A stretch of DNA of 25,589 nucleotides from Butyrivibrio sp. (GTDB lineage: Bacteria; Bacillota; Clostridia; Lachnospirales; Lachnospiraceae), in contig NZ_SVFW01000051.1 of the NCBI RefSeq assembly GCF_015056685.1, positions 1-25,589 of the forward strand. Direction: 5' to 3'. Made by a program: the position numbers and the translations under genes. Numbering within the stretch: position 1 is the first letter of the stretch; each line of letters opens with the position of its first letter. Positions 15,550 through 25,134 of the stretch are shown piece by piece. The notes under the pieces are model-generated. The model saw only the letters and a list, made by a program, of their open reading frames with translations. It was not told the DNA's origin and ran no database searches.

Positions 15550-18500
15550 TCATAGCCTTATCTCTTTACCCATGGCAAAAGAATAAATAAACACTTCTTT
15601 TACCTTCATACCTGTTGAGGCCTCTATGGCCCTTTTATAATAATCAAGCTGTATCTTATATCTTGAAACAAGCTCAGAATCACTCTTTACATGGTCTGTC
15701 TTATAATCAAGGAGCACTATCTCTCCGTCTTCTATAAAGAAGGCATCGATGATACCCTGAATAAGCACCATTTCTTCATCCGGGAATTTTGCATCAAGCT
15801 CTTTTGAAGGAATTCCCATCATAAAGGGCTTCTCACGCATGAGCGCGCCGTTTCTAAAAGCCGCTCCCATTCTTTTTCCAAGGTCCGTCTCCAGGAAAGT
15901 AGCAATATCAGTGGCTTTGATCGACTTTGAATACTCAGGTGGTATCACTTTGAGCTTTTCTTTTTGTATTATCCACTCTTTTACTGCAGATGCAATCTCA
16001 TCCCTGGTTTTGGCAAAAAGACTTTCATCCCCATAGATAGGATCATCCAAAAGCTCCATTACTCTATGGTATGCAGTTCCTCTCTCTGCGCCGGAGAGAA
16101 TATCTTTAGAAGAAGGGCTGTCATTTTTCACTTCAGGTTCTTCATAACTTATCTCCCTGGTAAATACTTCACCTTCCTCATGCAGCTTTTTGCTCTTTAA
16201 TTCTGTAACAGTAGTCTTGGTAAAAAGACCTCTCAAATCCTCGTGGGCATATTTTGCCTCAAACTTTGCTCTTAGTCGTTCTGATAACTGCTCATCAAAA
16301 CAGGTATCAACATCCCCCTTTAAGTTCTCAAGCCTCATTACTCCCTTTACATTTTCACTTCCAAGGGCGTCTGAAAGATCAGTGTCATTCATACTCTTAA
16401 ACTCAAAGGCTATGTTTCCGGCATCTTTATCCACAAAGGGCAGGTAATTCTCTTTGGCAATCCCCAGCTTATCAAGAAGTTTTTCTACACCTGGATGCCT
16501 TATGACAGATGGCAGGATAATATCAAGATAACTGTCCGCAGAGGTTCTCATGGAATATGGTAAAAGAGTTTTTCCAGCTATAACTGGAATACTCCTTATA
16601 ACGCCCTCCAGCTTATCATTCAGACTCTTGCAGGAAGCCGTCATGATAAGCTTTTCTTTCGCACGTGTAAGCGCAACGTACAGTACGCGCAGTTCTTCGC
16701 CTAGGCTGTCTTTTTCCATTTTATCTGCAATGATCAGGCGTTTTAACGTGTCATATCGCACTCTAAGCTCAGTATCTATGCACTTTACACCTATTCCAAA
16801 ATCAATGTCAGCAATCAGGTCACCCTTTGTGTCCATCTTGTTAAACTTTTTGGAAAGTCCTGCCACGAAGACTACAGGGAATTCCAGTCCCTTACTCTTA
16901 TGGATAGTCATGATCCTGACTACATCCGCATTTTCATCAATGATTCCTGCTTCGCCGTAATCCACCATTGCAATCTTCAGATGTTCAATATATCTGATAA
17001 AGTGGAACAGTCCCTTAAAGCTTGATTTTTCAAAGCTAAGCGCCCTGGAAAGAAGCTGATCAAGGTTTGCTTTCCTCTGACTTCCGGAAGGAAGGGCTGC
17101 TATATACTTATCATAGCCTGTCTTTCTGATAATATACTGAAGAAGCTCATGAACAGGGGTGTAAACGGACATTTCCCTGAGTTCCTGCAAAAAGTCCATA
17201 AATTCGGCTAATTTTTGATATTTCCCCCTGTCATTATTAACAAGTTCAACAAGTCCATGATAAAAAGAGTCATCAGAACCAATTGCTATTCTATATTCAG
17301 ACAGTTCCTCATCAGTAAAACCTCCAATAGGTGAATGCATCACACCCACAAGTGGAATGTCCTGAAGGGGATTATCAATTATAGTCAGTATATTCAGCAT
17401 TGTGCTGATCTCACCGGTCTCAAAATAACCACTTTTCGATTCAATATAAGCAGGGATGCCCTGAGCCTCGAGAACGCTCTTAAAGGCATCATCCCAACCG
17501 GCATTACTTCTTAAAAGGATTACAATATCCTTAAACTTAAGCTTTGGATCAGCTTTCATAAGCTCTTTTATGCGGATAGAAATTGCAAGAGCCTCTTTCT
17601 CTTTTGTATCATATGAGTCTATATCCACATCAGGATTGGAGGCATCTCCTGTAGGTGCCCCATCTATCAGAATGAGTTCCGGCGACATGTCAAATGCAGG
17701 ACTTTCATACTCTGCTCCGGTCACAAGCTCCGCATCCTTGTCATATTCTACTCCGCCAAGGTCTTTGCCCATTATCTTTTTGAAGATAAAGTTTGTTATC
17801 TCAAGGACTTCTTTTCTACTTCTAAAGTTCTTGTGAAGGTCTATTCTGCGGTCCTTTGATGAGACTTCCTTGGAATATGTCCCAAGTTTTTCCATAAAGA
17901 TCTCAGGTCTTGCAAGTCTGAATTTGTAGATACTCTGCTTAACATCACCTACCATGAACCTCTCAGACTTTGTAACATCTTCTCCGGAAATTGCTTTTAG
18001 CATCATCTCCTGAACATTATTGGAATCCTGGTACTCATCGATCAGCACTTCTTTGTAGTAATCTCTGTATTCAAGCGCCACAGCAGAAGGTGTATCACCA
18101 GGATGATCTACCAATATCTGCAGTGCAAAATGCTCCATATCAGAAAAGTCGATCATCTGCTTTTCTCTCTTTTTGTCATCAAAGCGCTTTTTAAACTCTT
18201 TCGTAAGCCTGCAAAGCTCTTTGACTGCTCTGTCGCAGAGCTTCATCTGCTCGACTATTACATCTGCAGTCAGAGCCAGATAGTCCTCTGTCAGCGTCTT
18301 TATTTCATCCTTAACACCATTTCTTAACTTCTGAACATAATCTTTTTTATCGGGGGATACGGAATCGTCCTTTTTTCCTGGGAGTCTGCCAAAAGAAATC
18401 CCGCGAACCCTGTCAAATAGCTCATTGTAGGTATTATATCCCAAAACCGCATAAATACTGTCTTTTTCCTGTTCTAAAAGATCACCATACATATACGGGC

Positions 18501-19227
18501 CATCAGGTTCCTCACAAATCTTTATGGCCGCTGACAACTTATCCACAGATTCCTGCAATGAACTTTTGATATATGCGACACAGTCTTTAACCCACGAAAG
18601 CTCATCAAAGTTTTCACCTTCAACCAAATAATCTCCTGCTCTCTCATCAAGCCAGTCCATTGGCCAGGGCATACTTTCAGAAAACTTGTAGAGCTTATAT
18701 ATATATTCCTCAACTTTTTTGTCACTGCTTCCTGTACCGAAATAGTTCATGCAGTAAATAAAATCTTCATTCTGTCCGTCTTTAGCAAGGGCATATTCCA
18801 CCTCCAGAAGATCCTGCATTACATCTTCCATAAGGAGTTTTAGTTCCCCCTCATCTCCAACCCTGAAAGATGGATCAAGTCCGATGTGATTGAAATTGTT
18901 TCTGATAACATACTGGCAAAAAGAGTCAATGGTTGTTATCTGGGCATTATGAATAAGCGTCTCCTGCTTCTGGAGATGCTTGTTATCTGGCTCTTCTTCA
19001 AGTTTCTTTTGAATAGCCAGCGTTATTTTTTCTTTCATCTGAGAAGCAGCGGCCTTTGTAAAGGTAACAACAAGGAGATGATCGATATCAACATCGCTGC
19101 TGATCATCTGTATGATCCTCTCTACCAGCACAGCTGTTTTTCCTGAACCTGCTGCCGCCGAAACCAATATATTAGATTTTCTCGCGTCTATTACTGCCTG
19201 CTGTTCTTCTGTAAATGTGACTCCCAT
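15550..19227 (-). CDS. addA: ATP-dependent helicase/nuclease subunit A
   Basis: AddA of the AddAB complex, the Firmicutes counterpart of RecBCD, which unwinds and trims double-strand breaks for RecA loading. The 1225 residues match AddA of Bacillus in length. UvrD-type helicase motifs occur in order: Walker A AAAGSGKT (24-31), VVTFTKAAASQMKEKI, the Walker B box IDEYQDSNNVQ, GDVKQSIYKFRLARPE, MTIHKSKGLEFPVVFV and YVALTRAKEKL. The C-terminal RecB-type nuclease has His1054 (GTAYHRVMELL), GIIDAFF and LLDYKTD (Asp1174, Lys1176), all intact. The gene lies 37 bases after addB and has a start with weak AAGGTTGGATAA upstream. Nothing is truncated, so a working exonuclease is expected. Co-transcription with addB is near certain. 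Confidence 0.98.
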   Translation of the reverse strand: MGVTFTEEQQAVIDARKSNILVSAAAGSGKTAVLVERIIQMISSDVDIDHLLVVTFTKAAASQMKEKITLAIQKKLEEEPDNKHLQKQETLIHNAQITTIDSFCQYVIRNNFNHIGLDPSFRVGDEGELKLLMEDVMQDLLEVEYALAKDGQNEDFIYCMNYFGTGSSDKKVEEYIYKLYKFSESMPWPMDWLDERAGDYLVEGENFDELSWVKDCVAYIKSSLQESVDKLSAAIKICEEPDGPYMYGDLLEQEKDSIYAVLGYNTYNELFDRVRGISFGRLPGKKDDSVSPDKKDYVQKLRNGVKDEIKTLTEDYLALTADVIVEQMKLCDRAVKELCRLTKEFKKRFDDKKREKQMIDFSDMEHFALQILVDHPGDTPSAVALEYRDYYKEVLIDEYQDSNNVQEMMLKAISGEDVTKSERFMVGDVKQSIYKFRLARPEIFMEKLGTYSKEVSSKDRRIDLHKNFRSRKEVLEITNFIFKKIMGKDLGGVEYDKDAELVTGAEYESPAFDMSPELILIDGAPTGDASNPDVDIDSYDTKEKEALAISIRIKELMKADPKLKFKDIVILLRSNAGWDDAFKSVLEAQGIPAYIESKSGYFETGEISTMLNILTIIDNPLQDIPLVGVMHSPIGGFTDEELSEYRIAIGSDDSFYHGLVELVNNDRGKYQKLAEFMDFLQELREMSVYTPVHELLQYIIRKTGYDKYIAALPSGSQRKANLDQLLSRALSFEKSSFKGLFHFIRYIEHLKIAMVDYGEAGIIDENADVVRIMTIHKSKGLEFPVVFVAGLSKKFNKMDTKGDLIADIDFGIGVKCIDTELRVRYDTLKRLIIADKMEKDSLGEELRVLYVALTRAKEKLIMTASCKSLNDKLEGVIRSIPVIAGKTLLPYSMRTSADSYLDIILPSVIRHPGVEKLLDKLGIAKENYLPFVDKDAGNIAFEFKSMNDTDLSDALGSENVKGVMRLENLKGDVDTCFDEQLSERLRAKFEAKYAHEDLRGLFTKTTVTELKSKKLHEEGEVFTREISYEEPEVKNDSPSSKDILSGAERGTAYHRVMELLDDPIYGDESLFAKTRDEIASAVKEWIIQKEKLKVIPPEYSKSIKATDIATFLETDLGKRMGAAFRNGALMREKPFMMGIPSKELDAKFPDEEMVLIQGIIDAFFIEDGEIVLLDYKTDHVKSDSELVSRYKIQLDYYKRAIEASTGMKVKEVFIYSFAMGKEIRL

Positions 19228-19264
19228 TTATCCAACCTTCTAATTTCAAATATTAAATCCACAA

Positions 19265-22200
19265 TTAATTATTCTGATTTCGTATGAGTTCCATAGCTTC
19301 GTCACTCTTGATATTCAGCTCCCTCATAGAATATCCCGATATTTTCTCGTCATATCCGCAGATAGACCTGTAGGAACAGTATGTACAAGAGGTTATATCA
19401 CCCATTTCATAAGGGTTAACCTTTATTTCTCCCTGAAGAATCCTGTTTCCAAAGTCTTTTATCTTGGAATCCACAAATTTTGAGATAGCTTCGTAATCAT
19501 CAAGTGTAACTGTCGTTGATCTGGCTGACACTGTTCCATCCTTTTTCAGCTCCACAGGAATGACATCTGACTTGCCATTTAGCCCTTCATCTAAAAGGTT
19601 TATAACATCCATATTTTCGTTGACCAAGCCAGTCGTTCTCAGCTTATCCTTTATAGCCTCATTGATATCATCCGGTTGCAAATCTGCTTTTCCATCTGCC
19701 AGAGGATCATCAACGTGATAATACAGCACTGCTGCCGGAACTGTATCTTTTCCACCGTGTTTTTTCTTTACAGCTGCAGTTGCGACATTCATATACATCA
19801 CAAGCTGTAGCTGCAGCCCATAATAAAGCGCTGCCACATTAAATTTATGTCCGCTTGATTTAAAATCTATAACCTTCACGTATACATGGTCAGCGTCTTC
19901 GCATAAATCGATTCGGTCAATGCGCCCATGTAATTTCATGCTGGTTAGGATATTATTCTTTTCGTCCTCAGACAGGGTTATATTTATCTCATCGATATTA
20001 CCCGCATCTCTAAAATCCATTTCCACATATGCAGGCTCAAAGTGCCCTTTAGAGATCTGATACTTTAGAGTGTCCACAGTTCTTGTAAGGATTCTCTTTA
20101 TGCGCTCTGTCATGTACTGATTACGGGCACTGCTCATAAGTATTGTTTCGCCATAACCGGTGATACATTCGGTTAAAATACGATTTAACAATTCATCTGA
20201 CTCTTCTTTTGTGATGTCTGTCCATTTCTTTTGCCCGCTCATGACCTCATGAGTGTACTTTTCCAATACTTCGTGGAAAACATTTCCAAGATCTGCCGCA
20301 TTAAATTCATACTCTTTTCTCTCTTCAAGCCTCAGACCATACTTAAGGAAATGTGCATAGCAACATCTTGCAAACTGTTCAAGACGGCTTACGGAATTCT
20401 CCAGATTGGCTCCATATAAAGACAAGGCGATCATCCTGGATAATGGTTTATCCTCATAATGTTTAAACGCCGCCTCTGTGATCCTGTTAAGAATCCTGCT
20501 GTTTTCCATGTCTATCTTTGAGAGGGTCCTATAGAGCGTTATAAAGTCTGACTTTTCTCTGCCTTCAAGAATTCCTAGTGCATATCTTCTCAGCATCTCA
20601 GAAATCTTGTCCATACTGTCTTCTGCCGTTACAAGCTGACCTTCAAAAGTTCCCTCCTCAGGCTTTTCCACAGTTATCCCCGGGAACATCTGAATGAGCT
20701 TTGGAACCAGATAAGCAGGTCTAAGTGATTTACCATCCGCTCCCAGCTCTGCGTAGGACAAAAACAGCCTGTCTGTCGGCTTTGTAAGGTTCATATACAG
20801 ATATAGTCTCTGTATATACATCTGCTGCCTTGGAGTTGGCGCAAGTTCTACCCCTGTATCAAGTTCAAGCAGGTATTGCCTGTCAATATCGGAAAGAATT
20901 CCTCCTGTACCTGTTCCTGACGGAATATACCCGTCATTAACTCCAAGTAAAAAGAGAACCTTAACCTCTCTAAGCCTTGTTCTTTCTATATCTCCCACAA
21001 TTATCCTGTCAACATCCTGAGGAATGGTGCCAACTTCAATCTCAGAAAAGCCCGCGCTTAAGATATCCCTATACTCAGAGATATCAATTTCATCATCGCC
21101 AAGAAGCTCATCAATCTGCTTTAGAAGATTTAATATCTTGTCATAGATCTGCTCATATTCCCTTGCTTTTTTCTCATTTCCAAGAGATCTGAACTTTTCC
21201 TTATAGCCATCAAGCTTTTCCTTACAATTTTCAGTTTCTATTACCTGTACAAGAGCCCTGGTTATATCGGATACTTTACCTTTCTTATTCTCAAATAAAG
21301 GCTTAAGGCAAAGACTTATCTGCTCGCGCATTCCCTCAAGCTTTTCAAGTAAAGCCACCTCTTTTTCTGAGTCTTTTTCCTTAGATGAAGACTTGAATTT
21401 CTTTGGCATATGCCTAAGGAATCTGTCCTCCCACTGCTTTCTTCCCTTAATTCCAAGAGCTCTTACATAGTTTTCCAAAAGATCTGTATCTTCAGCAGAA
21501 AAAGAAGTCATTCCGCTTCGCATGTAGTGGAATACGTCCTCATACTTATACCCTGAAATAACTATGTTTATGGCACTGGTTATATATTCAATAAAAGGAT
21601 TCAAAAGCAAGCTGCTATTCTTATCGATATAAATTGGGATATTGAACTTTTTCGCTTCATCTTCAAGGATATCGCTGTAATTATCAAGGCCTCCGCACAC
21701 AAGGGCAATATCCCTGTAAGCATAACCTTTTTCTCTTATAAGGTCCGATATCTTTATCAGTGTCTGCCTGACTTCCTCAAAAGGTGAACTTGCCTGATAG
21801 ATTGATATGACATCCTGCTCTTCTTCATATTTGAGTTTGTTATATCTAAAGAGATTCTGCTCAAGAAAGGCCAGTGGTTCATTATTCTCAAGCCTCTTCA
21901 CAGGACTTTCCTTTATGAAAATATCGCCCTGCTCATTTTTAGACATTTCCTGATTTCTTACATTTCTCCATGCGTCAAAGCTCATATTTCCGGGATACTC
22001 GAGCTTTTCAAGGTCAAGAACAGTCTTTTTTGTAAGCATAAAAAGATCCTGCTCTTCGAAAGTACCTTCATAAGGGTCACTAAGCGGGCTGATAGTAAGA
22101 GAAACCATTACTTCACTTGCCACATTCATAAGAGCTTTGATAACTCTGTACTGTATAGGGGTAAATCCGGTAAAGCCATCAAAAACTATAACACTGTCCT

Positions 22201-22780
22201 TCATCAGTTTAGAGTTAGGGATTTCTCTGCACAAAACATCAAGAGTCTCCTCAGTAGTGATATACTTGCCATCAATGTATTTCAAAAATTCACTGTAAAG
22301 AAGCCTCAAATCCTTGATCTTGGAATTAAGCGCACCTTTAGAGGAGCTCTTTTCCTCAAGCAGAGAAAGCGCTTCATCTGAAATGCCATATTGCATAAAC
22401 TCAGAGATAGTTGATTTTACCTCATCAATATAGCCGGGCTTATGCATGTTTTTTCCTATAATTGGGAGTTTGGCGCCAAGAATATCTGCGACACGCCTTA
22501 GAACAAGGCTTTTTCCCAGATCATCAAGCACAGAAAAAGAGCTTATGGAAAGTTCTTCAAATATTCTGTGTGAAAGCCTTCCAAAGCTCAGTACATCTAT
22601 ATTCATTATAGCGTGAGAAGGATGCATTTTTACTACATCCTTCTGGGTCTGCATCGTAAACTGATCAGGAACTATTATATAAAAAGATTTCCCCGGTTCC
22701 TCGATACTTCTTTTTATTACCTCGTTATATAATCCGGTACTTTTCCCCGAACCGGATGCCCCAAAACAAAATCTAAGCAT
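19265..22780 (-). CDS. addB: ATP-dependent helicase/nuclease subunit B
   Basis: AddB, partner of AddA, with an inactivated helicase-like fold and its own nuclease that cuts the other strand. The open frame extends to 22876, but the start chosen here is the ATG at 22780, giving 1171 residues. The protein then begins MLRFCFGASGSGKS with the family P-loop at 7-14, has GTGGATAGGT upstream, and lies 25 bases after the EAL gene instead of overlapping it by 71. The nuclease motif RIDRID...VIDFKSS holds Asp972 and Lys974. The iron-sulfur cysteines are Cys806 or Cys807 (FARCCYAHF) and Cys1132, Cys1135 and Cys1141 (CTYCSYRSIC), spaced as in Bacillus AddB. All catalytic and cluster residues seen in the family are present. 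Confidence 0.96.
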   Translation of the reverse strand: MLRFCFGASGSGKSTGLYNEVIKRSIEEPGKSFYIIVPDQFTMQTQKDVVKMHPSHAIMNIDVLSFGRLSHRIFEELSISSFSVLDDLGKSLVLRRVADILGAKLPIIGKNMHKPGYIDEVKSTISEFMQYGISDEALSLLEEKSSSKGALNSKIKDLRLLYSEFLKYIDGKYITTEETLDVLCREIPNSKLMKDSVIVFDGFTGFTPIQYRVIKALMNVASEVMVSLTISPLSDPYEGTFEEQDLFMLTKKTVLDLEKLEYPGNMSFDAWRNVRNQEMSKNEQGDIFIKESPVKRLENNEPLAFLEQNLFRYNKLKYEEEQDVISIYQASSPFEEVRQTLIKISDLIREKGYAYRDIALVCGGLDNYSDILEDEAKKFNIPIYIDKNSSLLLNPFIEYITSAINIVISGYKYEDVFHYMRSGMTSFSAEDTDLLENYVRALGIKGRKQWEDRFLRHMPKKFKSSSKEKDSEKEVALLEKLEGMREQISLCLKPLFENKKGKVSDITRALVQVIETENCKEKLDGYKEKFRSLGNEKKAREYEQIYDKILNLLKQIDELLGDDEIDISEYRDILSAGFSEIEVGTIPQDVDRIIVGDIERTRLREVKVLFLLGVNDGYIPSGTGTGGILSDIDRQYLLELDTGVELAPTPRQQMYIQRLYLYMNLTKPTDRLFLSYAELGADGKSLRPAYLVPKLIQMFPGITVEKPEEGTFEGQLVTAEDSMDKISEMLRRYALGILEGREKSDFITLYRTLSKIDMENSRILNRITEAAFKHYEDKPLSRMIALSLYGANLENSVSRLEQFARCCYAHFLKYGLRLEERKEYEFNAADLGNVFHEVLEKYTHEVMSGQKKWTDITKEESDELLNRILTECITGYGETILMSSARNQYMTERIKRILTRTVDTLKYQISKGHFEPAYVEMDFRDAGNIDEINITLSEDEKNNILTSMKLHGRIDRIDLCEDADHVYVKVIDFKSSGHKFNVAALYYGLQLQLVMYMNVATAAVKKKHGGKDTVPAAVLYYHVDDPLADGKADLQPDDINEAIKDKLRTTGLVNENMDVINLLDEGLNGKSDVIPVELKKDGTVSARSTTVTLDDYEAISKFVDSKIKDFGNRILQGEIKVNPYEMGDITSCTYCSYRSICGYDEKISGYSMRELNIKSDEAMELIRNQNN

Positions 22781-22805
22781 ACCTATCCACTTTCGATTGG
22801 TGTAT

Positions 22806-24938
22806 TTAGTTATATATCCTGTCATCGCTGACATCATCAGCATATCTGCAGCAGGATATATACTTCCACCTATCATTATAGTAGAAAGGAAGTATCATGT
22901 ACATCTGCATTCTTCCATCATCACCGGGAATTGCAGAATGGTAATAATCCACAAGATAATCTCTGTCAACCTTCTTTACTCTTTCAAGAACAGTTGTTAT
23001 GTTATAAAACTTTCTAAATCTCTCTCTATCCTGTTCATACAGATACATATTTGAATACATCTGAACTGCTTTTACAGCATTTGGCTCTATATCTGCAACT
23101 GCAAGCTGATCTGAATTCAGGAATATATTCTCAACTGTTCCATCTTCATCATAAAGATCCACTCTAAAGTACTGATTAAATACATGTGCCATCGCAACCT
23201 GAATATTGTCAGATTTCTTGGCTTCGCCGTGCATTGTGATATTTCTTGAGACTATTGCAAAAGCAGCCTTACATCCATGCCTCGAAATGAACCTGATTTT
23301 AGTATTAATCACGCTCCCGTTAACAACCAGGTCCATTTCAGCTCTCTTATCACTTGACATCTCGGCCTTTTTTGATATTTCCAAAAGTCTTTTTGTCTCG
23401 GTGAGATCAACACACTGATTCCTTTTATTTGCCTCATTCACACTTGATACGCCAAGGCTGCTCAAAAAATTCCTATAAGCATCGTTGGCATAAATAATAA
23501 TCGGCTTTTCATCAATAATTTCATATAATCCAATAGGAAGGTTATTAATAACCTGCATAGTTTTGGGACGAAGTGGTGTACTCCCAAGGAAATTTATTCC
23601 GCCTATATCGTCATAGTACTCATGATAATCAACATCTTCACAGACCTCCAAAGTGCTCTCCTTTGGCCTGTCAATATCTGTCGCAGGTTTAGGTTTTCCA
23701 AAAAAATATCCCTGAATCTTTTCACAGCCTATTCGCCTTAAGAACTCATACTGTTCCTGAGTCTCCACACCTTCGGCAAGGGTGTGAATCCCAAGCTCTT
23801 TTGCCATGTTTACAATCGTCGCAAGAATAACTCTTGATTTTTTATTTGTCTCAAATTCCCTTATAAAGCTCATGTCTATTTTGAGCATATCAAAATCATA
23901 GGATTTAAGGTTGCCGAATGATGAATATCCTGCCCCAAAATCATCCATCCAAACCTGATATCCGGCATCTCTGAATTTCTTTATTTCGCCTCCAAGAAAA
24001 GTTGAACCGCTGGCTATTGCACTTTCCGTAACTTCTATGTTAAGAAGCTTTTTGGGAATACCATACTTTTCTCTGCACTTATCAATTTCTGCCATTATGT
24101 CGCACAGTTCAAAATCAAGTCTTGAAAGGTTAACTGAAACCGGCTCCACACAAAAACCACTGTTTATATCATCCCTTAGGTCTGCGCACACCATATCAAT
24201 AATGTATATATCAAGCTTATGCACCAAATGCACGCTTTCAAGCACTTCCACAAAAATAGCAGGCGATATCATGCCATGCACAGGATCCATCCACCTTGCA
24301 AGCGCTTCATATCCGCAAACTTTTCCCGTAAGTGCTCTGACTTCTTTTTGATAATATACAGTAAAATATCTCTTTTTGAATGCACTCTCAAAATTATCAA
24401 TTACATACTGCCTTAGTTCATTCTTTTTATTTAGCTCGTCAGAATAGAAATTGTTATCCTTGTCATAAACTCTTATAATGTCATCACAAGCAATCTTTGC
24501 CCTGTCTATGAACAAAACAGGGTATGCTTCATCGCCACGCACCTTATAAATGCCTGCTTTAATACGCATATTCAGGTTTCTTTCATACTTGCGCGCAGCA
24601 TTTCTTAATTGATCAAGCTTTTCTATTATTTCATCTTCCTGAAGCTTTTTGGAAAGAATGATGAACTGATCTCCTGTCCTTGCAATAAGCGACTGATCAA
24701 AGATTTTCTCTATCTCTGTAGCTACTCCTTCGAGGAACTCATTTCCTCCCAGAAAACCAAATCTTTGGTTAAAGGACTTGAAATTCATTATATTCAGATA
24801 AATAACCATAGTAATACCTGATGCAGAATACTCTCCATTTCCTTGAAGGTGATCCAATACACCCGTAAGATTATGGAGCCCTGTCAGATTATCCATATGG
24901 CCATATTCATCTAACTTTCCCTGTTCAAATGAACTCAT
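22806..24938 (-). CDS. EAL c-di-GMP phosphodiesterase with degenerate GGDEF and PAS-like tail
   Basis: Predicted soluble enzyme that hydrolyses c-di-GMP to pGpG. With the start at 24938 it has 710 residues. The N-terminal GGDEF domain (about 14-160) is degenerate: the signature reads TGDQF (88-92), so no cyclase activity is expected and a GTP-sensing role is possible. The EAL domain (about 175-420) keeps the catalytic set: Glu211 of EALARW, Asn270, Glu302, Asp332-Asp333 (DDFGAG), Lys353, Glu389 (EGVET) and Gln409. A PAS-like segment follows (about 462-590), then an unknown domain of about 120 residues. The frame is open to a TTG at 25019, but that part contains a promoter-like sequence, and the ATG at 24938 has GGGGTG four bases away. 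It leads the addBA operon. Confidence 0.9.
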   Translation of the reverse strand: MSSFEQGKLDEYGHMDNLTGLHNLTGVLDHLQGNGEYSASGITMVIYLNIMNFKSFNQRFGFLGGNEFLEGVATEIEKIFDQSLIARTGDQFIILSKKLQEDEIIEKLDQLRNAARKYERNLNMRIKAGIYKVRGDEAYPVLFIDRAKIACDDIIRVYDKDNNFYSDELNKKNELRQYVIDNFESAFKKRYFTVYYQKEVRALTGKVCGYEALARWMDPVHGMISPAIFVEVLESVHLVHKLDIYIIDMVCADLRDDINSGFCVEPVSVNLSRLDFELCDIMAEIDKCREKYGIPKKLLNIEVTESAIASGSTFLGGEIKKFRDAGYQVWMDDFGAGYSSFGNLKSYDFDMLKIDMSFIREFETNKKSRVILATIVNMAKELGIHTLAEGVETQEQYEFLRRIGCEKIQGYFFGKPKPATDIDRPKESTLEVCEDVDYHEYYDDIGGINFLGSTPLRPKTMQVINNLPIGLYEIIDEKPIIIYANDAYRNFLSSLGVSSVNEANKRNQCVDLTETKRLLEISKKAEMSSDKRAEMDLVVNGSVINTKIRFISRHGCKAAFAIVSRNITMHGEAKKSDNIQVAMAHVFNQYFRVDLYDEDGTVENIFLNSDQLAVADIEPNAVKAVQMYSNMYLYEQDRERFRKFYNITTVLERVKKVDRDYLVDYYHSAIPGDDGRMQMYMILPFYYNDRWKYISCCRYADDVSDDRIYN

Positions 24939-24987
24939 AAAGCACCCCGCATCATACCAAAAAGAGCCAATAATCCATGTTGGCATA

Positions 24988-25016
24988 TATATAAATTGTA
25001 CCACAGCTAATGTAAA
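24988..25016 (-). promoter_or_regulatory. Probable promoter of the EAL-addBA operon
   Basis: On the minus strand TTTACA (25011-25016; five of six to TTGACA) is 17 bases from TATATA (24988-24993; four of six to TATAAT). The start would lie near 24981 and give a leader of about 40 bases to the ATG at 24938. This supports that start over the upstream TTG at 25019. Confidence 0.5.
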
Positions 25017-25062
25017 CAAAGTGTAAATATAACGTTATTTCAGATTTTTTTTATCATTTAGT

Positions 25063-25068
25063 TATAAT
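25063..25068 (+). promoter_or_regulatory. -10 candidate for the YwlG-like gene
   Basis: A perfect TATAAT lies 67 bases before the ATG at 25135, but the matching -35 region (around 25040-25045, TCAGAT) is poor. A 10-base palindrome AATTGCAATT (25066-25075) overlaps its downstream end and could be an operator. The 115-base gap to the EAL gene is A+T-rich and holds both divergent promoters. Confidence 0.4.
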
Positions 25069-25134
25069 TGCAATTCGCATATGATTGTGTGAAAATTATT
25101 AGGATCAAATATAAGCATGACAGGGGTAAAAAAC

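Noticed and set aside
22781..22876. Longer N-terminus of AddB (32 extra residues)
   Set aside because: It overlaps the end of the EAL gene and lacks family similarity; the ATG at 22780 gives the normal AddB start.
24939..25019. Longer N-terminus of the EAL protein from a TTG
   Set aside because: The stretch holds a promoter-like sequence and has no ribosome site before the TTG; the hydrophobic start is probably not translated.
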